Assembly: GCF_031877795.1 (NCBI RefSeq)
Contig: NC_133938.1
Span: 12,122,920 to 12,186,919, forward strand
Reading direction: 5' to 3'
Origin: Strix aluco
Lineage: Eukaryota > Chordata > Aves > Strigiformes > Strigidae
DNA length: 64,000 nucleotides
Part shown: positions 48,640 to 59,480 of the stretch, in pieces
Layout of the letters: each line of letters opens with the position of its first letter
Numbering within the stretch: the stretch's first letter is position 1
Notes under the pieces: model-generated
What the model saw: the letters and a program-made list of their open reading frames with translations, nothing else
Told to the model about the DNA's origin: nothing
Databases searched by the model: none
Translations under genes and position numbers: made by a program

Positions 48640-49835
48640 TTACATCTTGTTTATTTATTATACAGCAGATCACAATATTTCAACAGTTTGCATATAAAGA
48701 AAAGTAACATTTCGGAGTGCAAGAGACCTAACGTGCCCAAGCAGAGAAATGTTAATTAACAATATACACAGACGGGAACAGTGCACTTCCCAAAGCCGAG
48801 ACTCATCTGTGTTCCCAGCTGGAAGAAAAAAATATATTAAAAAACAGAAACATTATATATTACTGCTTTGTTTAATTTACAACTTGCTTTGCAGAAGCTG
48901 CACATAAAAAGACTCATTTTCTTCTGAGTTCTCTTTTCTTTTTCCCTCTACGAAAGTTTCAAGTATAGCAGAGACCTGGGCATTCATAGCTGGACTCGCT
49001 ATCCTTTACATACTAAATTTAAAAAGCAGCATGGGGAAGGCAGCTGCAGCAGTACCTGGTATCATCCTGAGGGGAAGAACAAGACAAATGAAAGCAGACA
49101 AAGAGCCAGGAGAGCCATGTTAGGCTCCTGAGCAGAAAACTGTGGGAACAGCCAGGACTGAACTGCCTGGCAGGGTCCCAAGCTAGCAACAGGAGCGTCC
49201 CCACTCCCTGTGGAAGGTGACACTGCGCTGCCCACCCCTGCAAACCTTTATAGCCACAACCCAGTCAGGTCCCACCCTCGCCCCATCCACTCTGGGATTT
49301 TGGGTCGGAAGGCTTCTTCTGATAGCCACAACTGAGAAGACCAGCAACCCACTTCCCAGTGCCGTGACCCATGCACCCAGTGGGCACAGGTCTCCAGCCA
49401 AAACCTGGTCAGAGTCAGCCACCACAGTCTCTGGAGCCAGGTGGGTGCCAGGATTTGAGGGGAGAAGGTTAAGCTGATGCCAAATACAAGCCAGGAGCTT
49501 TGGGGACAGATCCCTGCTGCACCAGCCCCCCCGCCACTCACCAGGTGCCTGGCTTGGGGGGGACCCTCCAGGTACGGGGAGCTGAGTGGTGATGCCTGGG
49601 CAGAGGCTGGAGACACTTCTTGCAGCTTTGCTCCCCATCTACACCCCAAAGCAGCCCTTCCCCACCACTCAGCTGGGCCCAGCTCTCACAGCAGGGGCAG
49701 GAGGAGAAAACTAGTTATCAACTACAAGCGGGGAGGGCTGGGCGGCTGGGCTGCTTCCCAGTGCCGTCCCCGGCCCGACGCTATTTACACCGTGAGCTGG
49801 CTCTGGGGACACCAAGTCCGGCCGTGGCCCGGCGC
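48640..49835 (-). other. KLF17: KLF17 3' UTR
   Basis: Runs from the KLF17 stop to a double polyadenylation signal. The distal part (48640-49020) is AT-rich against GC-rich surroundings, as expected of a 3' UTR end. The exact cleavage site is estimated at about 48635. Confidence 0.65.
48650..48659 (-). terminator. KLF17: KLF17 polyadenylation signals (overlapping AATAAA pair)
   Basis: The minus strand reads AATAAATAAA, two overlapping canonical signals 1.18 kb past the stop codon. This is the first strong signal downstream of the gene. Confidence 0.7.
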
Positions 49836-50011
49836 TCACATGTGCCGCTTCATGTGCAGGGCGAGGTGGTCAGAGCGGGAGAAAGCCCGCTCGCAGAGGT
49901 GGCACTGGAAGGGCCGGTGCCCCGTGTGCTTGCGGTAGTGGCGGGTCAGCTCATCGGAACGGGCAAATTTCCAGCCACAGCCTTCCCAGGTGCAGTGGTA
50001 GGGCTTCTCAC
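49836..50011 (-). CDS. KLF17: KLF17 exon 3 (zinc fingers 2 and 3)
   Basis: Two bases complete Gly357 of the first linker. It then encodes [36 protein letters not shown] and the third finger to TGA at 49838-49836. The acceptor is CTGCAG. The exon border inside the TGEKP linker is the conserved KLF1/2/4 position. Confidence 0.97.
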
Positions 50012-52132
50012 CTGCAGAGAAGAGGGGGTGTCAGTGGGCTTGCAGGTCCCCATCCTCCCTATGCCTTCACCCCAGTGCTCCCCTGCCCAGCAGCCCCTTT
50101 TCGGGAGGGATCCCCTGAGCACCTCTGTTTGACCCACCTTTTCTTCTGCCCCTGTCTCCCTGCCCTTCCCCATGTGCTCTGCTGTCCCATGTGCCCTGCA
50201 TGGGGCCCATCCTCTGGGCACCCCCGCCCCACTGCAGTGTCCCCTCCATGTGCACCGACCCCACTCCAAACTGTGGGTGCTCCCCTGCCCATCCCGGCCG
50301 TGTGGCCGCACTATGTGCCCTGGCCCAGCTCTGCCAGGGGTCTCACTACACACCACCCCCAGTCTGTCTCCCCTCTCTGTTCACCCCCAGCCCAGCTGGG
50401 GGGCTTATCCATGTGCCCCCCCACACACACCCTGCTCCTTCAGGCACCCTGGGTCCCGAGGCCAGGAGTCATGGTGGTGGTCTCACTGTGTGCCTTGGTC
50501 TCCGTGTGCCCCTGCCCGGCCCCACCATGGGGGTCCTCCCGAGGGCACCCCCACTTGCACCCTGCCCCATACACAGGACCCCTCCATGCAGCCCTGTGCC
50601 GGCTGCGGGGTCCCTCTGGGTGCCCCCACCCGGCCCCACCACGGGGACCCTCCGTGCTCCCCCAGACTGGCGGCAGGGCTCTTCTCCGTGTGCCCCCGGT
50701 GCCACCTCCCCTGGCACCCCTCCAGAGCGGGCTTGCGGGTGTCACCGGGCGCCCCGGTCCCCCACCCAGGACCCTTTGCACATCCCCCCTCGCACCCTTA
50801 CCCGTGTGGGTCCGCATGTGCGCCTTGAGGTGGGAGCTCTTGGTGTAGGTCTTGCCGCAGCCCGGGTATTCACAGTTGTGCGTGGCCGTCCGCTTCCGCG
50901 CCCACGACCGGCGGCCGCGCTTGGGCTTGCAGTCCTCGGGGGGGGCCCCGGCCGGGAAGTACTCCAGCACCGGGGAGTTGGGCGGCGTGACCAGCAGCCC
51001 GGGCAGCCCTGCCGGGCCCGGCCCCTTCAGGGGCTCCCTGAAAACACTGAAGTGTCCATGAAACTGCGGCGGCGGCGGCTGGGGGGCGAAGTGGGGCGCG
51101 TAGCGGTGCGGGGCCACGGCGTAGTGGGGCGGCAGGTCGGCCAGGAGGTGGGGGTCGGCGCCAGGCAGCGGCTCCTCAGGGGGCCCCAGGCGGCCGTGGG
51201 CGAAGCCCGGGTAGGGCAGCGGCGGCCCCGGCACTGGCCCCGGCCCGGGACCCGGCGCCACGCGTGGCTTGTGCTCGCCGCCGCCCGGCCCCAAGTACTC
51301 GGCGGCGGGCAGCCCCAGCATGCAGGCGCGCTCCTCCGGCTGCTCCTTCTTGATACGGGGCCCGAAGGGCTGCGCGGGGTCCAGGGGCAGCGGGCGGGCC
51401 AGGGCCGGGTGCAGGGGCGGGTGGTGATGGGGGTGGTGGGGTGGGGGGGGCCCGCCGGGCACCCGCAGCTCCGTGTACTCCCTCCGTTGCAGGTCGCAGT
51501 GGCCGGGCAGATCCGGGGTGAGCAGCTCGGCCACGTAGCTGTGGCCCTGGCCCTCGGGGTAAGGCGCCGGGAACTTGCCCGGTGTGGGGTAGGAGCCGTC
51601 GCTGTCATAGGTGGTGCCGCAGCTCTCGGGGGTCTCGGGCAGGGGGTAGTTGGGGCCGGGGCCGGGCGGCCCCTGCCCGCCGCTGCTAGTGTGCGCCAGG
51701 ATGAAGTCCAAGTCCACGAACTTGCCCAAGTCGTCCTCCTCCCGCTTGACGGCGGCGCCGTCCTGCTGCAGCATCCTCTGCGGGGAAGAGGGGCGTCAGG
51801 ACCGGCGGAGCCACGGTTGCGCCGGCGCCCGCCGCTCGGGCACCGCGGCCCACACCTCCGGCTCGGGGCGGCGGCTCCCCCCAACCCGTCCGACGGGTCG
51901 GCACCGCTCCGGCTGCACCGCCCCCGGGGCGCCCTCCGACGGCGGGAGGGGGGGCCCGCCCCCCCCAACCGGGCTGAGCCCCAGCCCGGGACGCTCTGCC
52001 CCCGTACCCCCCCCTTGCCGCCCCTTCCCCGGTGCTTACGTGAAGCATGTCGGCGGGCCGCTCCTCTAACGGCAACAGGTTGGCGAACGTGGAGATAGAG
52101 GGCAGGGTGCTCTCGTCCACGGCCGCCGCCAT
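49836..52132 (-). CDS. KLF17: KLF17, Kruppel-like factor (3 coding exons)
   Basis: A sequence-specific transcription factor binding CACCC/GC-box DNA. The spliced frame 52132-52040, 51777-50802 and 50011-49836 gives 414 residues. N-terminal LPSISTF is shared with KLF2/KLF4. An acidic activation motif [15 protein letters not shown] (44-58) follows. SUMO consensus sites are VKRE (41-44) and IKKE (173-176). The middle is rich in Pro, Gly and His. TPPNSP at 295-300 resembles an FBW7 phosphodegron. A basic stretch (315-327) precedes three C2H2 fingers: C333/C338/H351/H355, C363/C368/H381/H385 and C393/C396/H409/H413. The last finger ends RHM. The symbol rests mainly on position next to DMAP1, where human KLF17 lies; the protein looks more like KLF2/KLF4 than fast-evolving mammalian KLF17. 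Fish and frog klf17 act in early epidermis/hatching gland and primitive blood. Confidence 0.88.
50012..50801 (-). other. KLF17: KLF17 intron 2
   Basis: A 790-base, C-rich intron (on the + strand). It has degenerate repetition of short units such as GGCCCCACCA(T/C)GGGG (50519 and 50634) and GTGCCCC. There is no coding signal. The long open frames in it, on both strands, reflect stop-poor composition. Confidence 0.85.
50802..51777 (-). CDS. KLF17: KLF17 exon 2 (activation/repression region and zinc finger 1)
   Basis: 976 bases encoding residues 32-357. It opens [16 protein letters not shown] after a CCCCGCAG acceptor and closes with finger 1 ([20 protein letters not shown]) one base before GTAAGG. 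Very GC-rich. His-Pro and Gly-Pro tracts lie at 141-155 and 206-217. Confidence 0.96.
52040..52132 (-). CDS. KLF17: KLF17 exon 1
   Basis: Encodes [20 protein letters not shown] and [11 protein letters not shown] (31 residues), then GTAAGC. The ATG sits in the Kozak-like context GCCATGG. LPSISTF matches the N-terminal motif of KLF2/KLF4, which fixes the start. Confidence 0.92.
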
Positions 52133-52199
52133 GGCGGGCCGGGCGGGAGAACCGGGGCCGGGGCGGGCTGGGGGAGCGCGGTGCGCGGAGCCCGGCACC

Positions 52200-52360
52200 G
52201 CTCCGCTCCGCTCCCCGCGGCGGCGGCAGCGCTGCTCTGCGCCGCCCCGCGCCCCTAAGCTGTTAACAGCATGGCTGCGCCCCCATTGGCCCGGCCGGCA
52301 TTGATATTCACCGCCGCCGCCTCCCATTGGCTCCCCTGTTACCAGAGCCACGCCCCCTCT
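52200..52360 (-). promoter_or_regulatory. KLF17: KLF17 promoter (CCAAT pair and KLF site)
   Basis: Within the CpG island, upstream of the ATG on the minus strand, are a GGGCGTGGC KLF/CACCC-type site (CCACGCCC on + at 52348-52355) and GCCAATGGG at about 52330. GGCCAATGGG follows 41 bases closer to the gene (at about 52289), then GTTAAC at 52267-52262. Two same-facing CCAAT boxes at near-integral helical spacing are typical NF-Y promoter architecture. The KLF site raises auto- or cross-regulation by KLFs, which is inference. Confidence 0.6.
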
Positions 52361-53464
52361 CCAGGGGCTGCCCCGGGGGTCGGCGGCCCCCCCCTGCCCC
52401 GACGGCGCTCCCCGTGCCCGCCGGGGCGGCGTGGCGGGGGTCTCCGCGCCCTCCCCCGCCGCGGGAGAAGGGACACGGGTGCCGGTGCGGATCGCAAAGC
52501 CCGGGGTCCCTCCTGCCCGTCCCCACGACGGGAGCGGGGGGCAGCGGTGCCCTGACGCCTTGCCCCACTCTGCGGGCGGGGAGGGGGGCTGTAGATCGCA
52601 GAGCCGGGGGTCCCCCGGCACCCTGCCCCGAATGCGGCAGGGGCAGTGGCCGTGTCGCATGCCAGCGTGCCGGGGAGCTCTGGAGCGGGGTTACGCCGGC
52701 TGGTGAGCCGTGGGGGAAGCCGAGCACATCAGCGAGCAAAGGTGCCATCGCAAGGGGTGCTGGGCCGGGGTGGCTGAGCCCCGGTGTCCCCACACCACTC
52801 GTTTCATGTAACAGAGCCTGTGAGGCCGCGTCCCCCGCGCCGGTGCTGTCGGTGAGGCAATCAGCAGCCCAGAGCGCACCAGCTCCCATCTGTCTGCGCA
52901 CAGGGTGTGTGTGCGAGCCGAGATAACTGCCCCACAGACCCTGCCGGGGGGCTGGCACCCTGCCTGCATCGCCTCATCTCGCCCCACAGCCCCTGCGGGA
53001 CGTTTGTCTGCCCTGCCTGGGGATCGGCACCGCAGATGAGCCTCTGACTGCTCTGCCATGGGGCTACAGGCTGGCTGGCCGACCCTGCCCGCCCCACAGA
53101 CCCCCGGAACAGTGCTGTCCACCCAGGGACTTCCCACAGTGGGAGACATGAGGGGACTGGGATGTCCCACCTCACAGGAGACACGCAGGTACCCCACTCC
53201 GTACCGGCGAGTCAGGACATGGCACAGAGACCCGGGGCGCTGGGCAGGCCTCCCCAGGGACTCTCTGTCACCCTGTCCAGCTCGTAGCAAGACCTCCTCC
53301 GCTTGGCCCCCATCCAGCCAGTACCAGGAATGGCCCTGCTACTGTTGTGCTTGTCAAGAAGCAATGGCCCTTATCTCCTGGAGCCTGTCTCCCTGCTTTC
53401 TGGGGCTTTCCATCCCCAGATACCTTTCTAAGAACTGGGGCTGCTGCCTGCGCTATTCAGAAGC

Positions 53465-53660
53465 AAGGAGTCAATTTAAAAAAAAAACAAATATAAACAG
53501 CAAAGGTGAGGTGCGCGCACACACACGCACACGCCGCTTCTGGATCCAAAGCTACTCTACCAGTTGCTTTCATCACCATGCTTTAATTATAAGGGTGGAG
53601 CATTGCAATAAATTATTTCAGTAATCCGGTAGAACAACAACGATTCAAATCTTCCCCCTT
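53465..53660. promoter_or_regulatory. AT-rich candidate element upstream of KLF17
   Basis: Contains a long A-run (about 53477-53486), a short CA-rich tract, then CATGCTTTAATTATAAGGG, TTGCAATAAATTATTTCAG and AACAACAACGATTC. A candidate enhancer by composition. Confidence 0.3.
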
Positions 53661-53849
53661 TTACCAAGAATCCCTGCCCTGGTTTCCAGAGCACACGCTG
53701 GGTTGCTGCCTGGGCCCCGCATGCCCAGCTGCCGGCGAGGGAGCGGGTTTATTAATGCCACCCGCCGGGTCGAAACACACGGGCTGCAAAGTTCTTCCTC
53801 AGAAAAAATCACCTCTGAAGTGGCAAAGAAGCATGTGGGCATCACTCGA

Positions 53850-54175
53850 AATCCCTTTTAGCCTGGCCCCCAGAGTAGCTTATTTAAGTCACCGGTTAAT
53901 CCCATTATTTGCTTCTTGGCCAAATAATAATTAATAGCAAGGCAGTTCCTGCCCCAAACTTGTATAGATAAGTGAGAGCAGATGCCACAGAAGACAAACA
54001 ATAATTCCACTTGGTTTTCCCCTTTTCCAAGCAGTTTTGGCGTCTGCACCCATGCAGTCCTGGCTTATTTTAAGAGAGGCGTTGCCAGCAGATTGGGTTC
54101 GTTTTTACAGCCAGTATTTCTTGCAAATGTGGGATATTCCCCAGGAAACTCTTATTACTGATGCTATGGTGGGAG
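53850..54175. promoter_or_regulatory. AT-rich candidate element with GATA motif upstream of KLF17
   Basis: Non-repetitive block with ACCGGTTAATCCC, AAATAATAATTAATAGC, GTATAGATAAGTGAG (GATA site), AAACAATAATTCC and GCTTATTTTAAGAG. It lies about 1.8 kb upstream of the KLF17 start and is the best enhancer candidate in this flank. Function is inferred. Confidence 0.4.
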
Positions 54176-55269
54176 GGTCAGAGCGGAGGAGAACAGCACC
54201 ACACCAGGCACCACACCAACACAAGCGCTGCCAGCGCTGACCACGCAGGGAGCCAGGGAGGGTGGCACGGGAGTGGTTTGCCTGCTGTGAGCCGCAGGGT
54301 GAGCACGTGGGGGTCCCCGCCACAGCTCTGCCATCCCCTCCGCCACAGAAGCCTCCTCCAAGCCAAGAAGGAGGCGAGCAGGAGCAGCCGAGCCGGTGTG
54401 TGTACAGCCCACTGTTGACAGAGGCCCATTTAGGAAACGAAGATTATCTCCCACGCCACTACAGCAGGCTGTAAAGTTGCTGGCATCCCAGGAGATCAAA
54501 CGGCGTCCCGGCGGGAGAGCAAACAGAGGGTGGGAAGGGCTGTCCGCCCAGGCGATGGCCAAAGAGGAAAGGGTTAATGGTTATCCCTGCTCTTGGCACA
54601 TCTAGCAGCGGGGGAGAATGCCATGCCCATCGTGGTGTGTCGGAGGTGGCTCCATCAAGGTGAGAGCATCCGCAGCCCTGCCAACACTGCCACGGCACCG
54701 CAGCACCCTCCCCACGGCACACAGCACACGTGGGGTGGGCAGGGGGGTGATGCCCCGTGGCATGCTGGAGATGGCATCAGTGCTCAGCTTGCCTGGCAGG
54801 CCCCCCAGGAGACCCAGAGGAGTCCCTTACCCTACAAAAACACCACAGACTGAAAAACACCAGCACCGCATCCTGCCCTGGGCTCCCTCAGCTGGAGCTG
54901 GGGGCCTGGAGTGAACCTGGGGACTCCTCTTCGGGGCATCTCCAGTGCCCCCTCACCAGTGGGAACTATGGAGCCCTTCCAACAGCAGCCATGGCATCAC
55001 AGCCCAGAGAGCTTCTGCTTCAGTGGGAGGCAAAACCTGAGCCCCAAAAGGTTTGCAGGGGACCCCATCAAGAGATGCTGTGGGGACTCACACAGCAGGA
55101 CACTCTGGGCTGCTGTGACGCTCTGGGGTTACGTCCCTGCGAGCAGAAAGCAGATCTGTCTGGGTTTTACTCTCTGTCCTCCCCTCTGCGCAGGGCTGGC
55201 CTGTCTGGAGAAGAGTCCGGGAGCCTCCAGACCTGCCTGCACCCCCCCAAGTCCCCTTCCCCTCCTGAA

Positions 55270-55400
55270 AAGAAAAGAGGAACCGAAAATGAAATTAAAG
55301 CATAATTCAATCCGGAGCAGGTCCAGAGTAAAGTCATCTGCTCTTATCGTGTGCTGACAGGCTCTTCCCGCTCTGCAACAAACACAATGTTATCAGGGCA
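55270..55400. promoter_or_regulatory. Small AT-rich candidate element
   Basis: GAAATTAAAGCATAATTC, GTAAAGTCATC, GCTCTTATCGTG (GATA type) and CAATGTTATCAGG within 130 bases. Confidence 0.3.
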
Positions 55401-56544
55401 CAGAGGGCAGATTCGTTTGCACCGGCCGAGAGAGCTGCTGTGTCCGCCCTGCCTGCCTTGGGCCCGGGGAGCTCCGGGATGCACAGCTGAGGACTGGGGC
55501 TGCCGGGGGCTCGGGGAGGCAGGGAGATCGGCCCCGGGATGGAGTGCTCTGGCTGGAGGCCACATTCAGGCTCCCCACACAGCTCTCCAGCCAGGGGAGC
55601 CAGGTGAGGTCCCTCCCGGTGAATGTCACCATAGAGTAAACGCTTCGGAGGAACAGGGCTCAGGGGTGACGTCTTTGCCAACAGGAACATATATGGCCCC
55701 ATCTCCCACGGGTGCTGCCCGGCTGCCCGCTCAGGGAAGCTGCCGAGCCAGCAGAGCTGAGCACCCCAACCCCCGGCGCGGCAGCACGATGGCACCGCGG
55801 TACCCCCAGACCCCACACGCACTCCCGGCCCCACCACACTGCCTGGACCGCATCCTGCTTTGATCTCTGCCTGCTGCCTGACTGTGCCCCGGTGGCTGCA
55901 GGGCCAGTGCAGCCCTCTCCGTCCTTCTTTATATACCCCTGTTATTTTTAACTCTGCCTACGCAAATCCCGAATCCGGAATGAGCAGCGGCCAGGGGCCA
56001 AAGGGAAATGGACATGGTGCAAATTTCCTGCCCTTTTTACCTCTCTTCCTCTATAACACACAGCAACGTTTTTCCTCCACTGCTTAACTTTCACTGGTAC
56101 AGGAAAACTGAAAGCACCAGGCTCTGCACAGAGCCACAGGGTCCAGCACCACGATGGACAGGGTATCCCCCAGCTCGAAGGGGACATCGCACCCTGCACA
56201 CTGCTGAGAGATGTCTCAACCCATAGCGCACGTCGCAGCCTCCATCAGCAGCGCGACGTGCTCCAGGCATCCGGCCAGCCCTCGCAGCAGCAGCCTCACA
56301 TGCGAACGCGTGCGCTCACGTGCCAGCCCAGGGCCGCATCCTGCCCCCTGCTCTGACGAGCCACCCCGGCCCCAGCCAGAGCAGCTGGGTCTGGACCGCG
56401 GCCGTGGGAGCCGTTTGCTTTGGCTGCCGCCTCCAACAGCACTGGAGAAGACCTGTGCCACCCCAGCATCTCCAGGGGTGGAAGGAGGAATTGCTGTTTT
56501 CTGGTTCCTTGTGAGAAACAGGGGAGGCCGGGAGGAACACAGGA

Positions 56545-56770
56545 TATTTTTCCCAACATCTCTGGTTTAATCTTTAAAAAAAAAAGCCCCAACATGCAGT
56601 ACCAGCAGGTTGCATGGGGAGTTCCGCGATGGGCGTTGTGGTACGGCTGCACAGCACAGGGGATATGCACGTTAGAGCCCTTCTCATATGCATTGAGGAT
56701 TGATACCTGTACATCATGTATGAGCAATTCAACTACAAATGTTTCAAATAATCCAGGTAAAAATCTCTAC
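56545..56770. promoter_or_regulatory. AT-rich candidate element
   Basis: Non-repetitive block with GGTTTAATC, an A-run, CTCATATGCATTGAGG (POU-like) and GTTTCAAATAATCC. Confidence 0.3.
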
Positions 56771-57534
56771 CACTCTTTTCTGAGAAGCCTCCATCCCTCC
56801 TCCCCAGCAATACTCTAAGGTATTCAGCCTCCAATGAACTTGGACTCTCAGCAGGTAGGGAAAACGTCCCTTGTCCGTGCACAAAGGCAGGGAAAGTGCA
56901 GGTGCCAAGCCCAGCGCTGGTCAGCCTTGCTCCATGCAGGTCCATGCTGTTTCCCAGCCCAGAGAAAGCCCGGCTGGCCCCAGAGGGTGGGCAGCGGTGT
57001 GGCCACGGTACACGGGGCACTGCCGCCCCGGTGGGGGAACAGCTTTCCGATGGGAGCTGTGGCGTGGGGCTGAGGGAACGGGCTGTGCCATGAGTCACTG
57101 GCACCCATGGGGACACAGCTCTGGTGTGAGGCAGCAGAGGACAGCCCAGGGAACAGCAGGACAAGCAGGGAGCTGGGGAGCCGTCCTGCTCTGTGTGAAG
57201 GCTGTTTTCTGAGACGTCTGATTTTGTTATTCCTCCTATGCAGCTCTCTGCCCGCAGCCACCTCGCTGGTGTAAATCACACACCATAGAACATTGCACAG
57301 AAAAGCTGCCCCACCGCCGTCCCACGCCCCTGGGACACACGCTGCACCGAGGCCACACACTCCAGCACGGGATGACGGCCCAGCTCGCAGCTGGCCGCGC
57401 GCGGATGCCGCGGTGCAGTTGTACACACACAGCCTGCGAAAGTGCATCGTCCCGCCTGCGACACGCGCAGCAGCACCCGGCAGGAGCAGCGGCCACCCCG
57501 CGTCGGGAGCAATCCCCTTTGCGCTGGCGTTACA

Positions 57535-57900
57535 TAAAGCTGCTTCATTCTGCTTCAGGAAGTGGCATGTAATTACCCAGCCTCACTGGTAGTAAATGGG
57601 TTTGCAACACGTTACAAAAGGCTGTATTATTATTTCTTTTTTCCCTAACCCTGCTCATGTGCTGCACTGGTGAGCTCATCCCCTGGGAATACCAGCTCCA
57701 AAATAGATTTGCTCCCTTGTTGGAAATAATCAAATGGGAATACAAGCTGGCCTAGCCCAAGCCCAATTCCTCCCTTTGTTCTGGGGCTCTGGCAGTGAAG
57801 GGGTTCAGAGCGGGGCAACAGGAACTCGCCTTCTCTTTAATTCACCTCTGATGATGAAACAATCAACCAAACAATTTAGAATGTGCATCCAGTGAGATCA
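57535..57900. promoter_or_regulatory. AT-rich candidate element
   Basis: Contains CATGTAATTACCC, GTATTATTATTTC, GGAAATAATCAAATGGG, GATGATGAAACAATC and AACAATTTAGAATG, with homeodomain and PBX/MEIS-like cores. Function is inferred. Confidence 0.35.
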
Positions 57901-58659
57901 TCGGGAAAACTTCTCTGGGAAGGAGCCTGGGGAAAGGAAGGTGCCGGTAATCCACCTGCTCCAGCCACCTCGGCAGGCCTCGCTGCGTGGCCCAGCGCCC
58001 CTTGGGCTACCTTGCTGCGGCTTCACACCAGCAGCCACCTCACCAGGGGCAACACCGGGGAAGGGGGCAGTGGGACCTGCCCCAGCGGAGTGAACTGGGG
58101 AGGGACAGGGGGTAAATGGCACCGCTTCCCATCCACCATGATGCCAGCCCCACTGGCAGGGTCACAGTGTCACCAAGCCCATCCTGGATGTCCCCCCTTC
58201 CCAAGGGGGGTCCCAAGCCAGAGCCACCTGCTCCCATGGGACACCCATCCTCCTCTTTTGCAGCCCCAGCCCATCCTTAGCTGCTGGGTGCCCATTTATG
58301 CCATGCCAGCACTGAGTGGCAGTGCTGCCCATCTCTGTCCCTAGCCACCCTGGCCCCTCTGCGAGTGCTGCCGCCCCGCTGGGCATTTCTAGGACAGGAC
58401 CTGCTATTCCAGGGTGCTGCGAAGTGAAAACCCTCCCATCCCCATGAGGGCGGCCTCCCTGGGGATTTCCATCCCTGGCACTCTTTTCCCAGCTTTTCAC
58501 AGCCCAGCGGGAGGGCAGCCACCCGGGAAGGGCTGGCACAGCTCCCTGGCCCCAGCTGCGCCCCAGGGCTGCCCCGGCTTCCCCAGCCCAGGAGAGAGCA
58601 GGCTCCAGCTTGGCATGCGGCAGGGGCTAATTTTGGCCCAAAGGGTTTCCCTTCAGCAG

Positions 58660-58930
58660 ACTCTGCCGCCAGCGTGGTTTTGAAGACAATCTTAGCTGGA
58701 GTCTTCCTTCCTCGGCTGCCAGTGACCCGGAGCCAGGCTGGTGTGTTTGTGTTGTGTGTGCATGTGTGTGTGTATCTCCAAACCGCAACAAATACTTCAT
58801 ATTCGTTTTCTTTCTTTCTCTTTTTTTTTTTTTCCCCCTCCGAGCCCTTGGCTGTGGTATTTAAATAGTAGGTGTGGTCCCGGCGCTGTGTGCCAAAACC
58901 AACACCAGCTCCGGAGCAGATAACCCTGCG
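58660..58930. promoter_or_regulatory. Promoter-like block (TATA-like, CACCC and GATA motifs)
   Basis: A GT-repeat and pyrimidine tract are followed by TATTTAAATAG at 58858-58868. GGTGTGGTCC (CACCC type) comes within 10 bases, and CAGATAACC (GATA) about 50 bases on. No coding exon follows. A promoter of a non-coding transcript or an enhancer is possible; evidence is motifs only. Confidence 0.25.
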
Positions 58931-59199
58931 AGCAAACGCAGCAGTGAAACCATGCTGAGCTGCCGGGAGAGCTGCGCCGGGACAGGCAGCATTGCCCAGT
59001 ATGGCCGTGGCACGGCCCCGCAGGCAGGTGGCAACCAGGCACAGCAGCCACATGGCTCCCTGACCCCCCTACATGAAGGCTCGGCCAGAGGGGCCGGGGC
59101 AGAGGGAGGAGGTGGCAAAGGCAGCGTGTCCGGCTGCAGGGCCACGCACTTGCTGCTCACTGCGTGCAGCTGGGAGCTGTTTGGGATGGACTGGGATGG

Positions 59200-59480
59200 T
59201 CTTCTGGGTTATTTTAATAAAACAAAACATAAGAGAAAACATTTTTCTTAATTGTCTGTTTTCCACGTTATAAACAATCAAAAGAATTTTTTATTAAAAA
59301 TGCTACTTTTCTCCCAAGAAAGTAGAGTGTGACCAAGTGGGAGAAGCCCCTCCAGTGTTTTAAGAGCAGCTTGCAAAGAAACTTTCTTACGCCCTGATGT
59401 TTTTCTCATCCAAGCCAAAAGCCCTGAAATACGGTGAACGTCATGTATTTCAGCATGAGTCACTTGGAGAGAACTGGCTG
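59200..59480. promoter_or_regulatory. AT-rich candidate element
   Basis: TTATTTTAATAAAAC, TTAATTGTC, ATAAACAATC and TTTTTTATTAAAAATGC, then GCATGAGTCAC (TGAGTCA at 59456-59462). It contains AATAAA-like hexamers on both strands, so it could instead be a transcript end. Confidence 0.3.

Larger units (their letters stand above)
42831..48640. other. Intergenic region DMAP1-KLF17
   Basis: 5.8 kb of mostly GC-rich sequence. It contains a short AT-rich block at 47130-47290, a minus-strand AATAAA at 43273-43268 with no upstream coding signal, MIR-like sequence at 48405-48466, and several TGASTCA (AP-1/NF-E2 type) motifs at 45987, 47255, 48123, 48366 and 48453. No gene was recognised. The many open frames come from GC-rich composition. 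Confidence 0.6.

Noticed and set aside
50191-52098. 635-codon plus-strand open frame antisense to KLF17
   Set aside because: It is the stop-poor reverse complement of a very GC-rich exon and intron. It has no recognisable domain, while the minus strand encodes an unmistakable three-finger KLF with proper splice sites.
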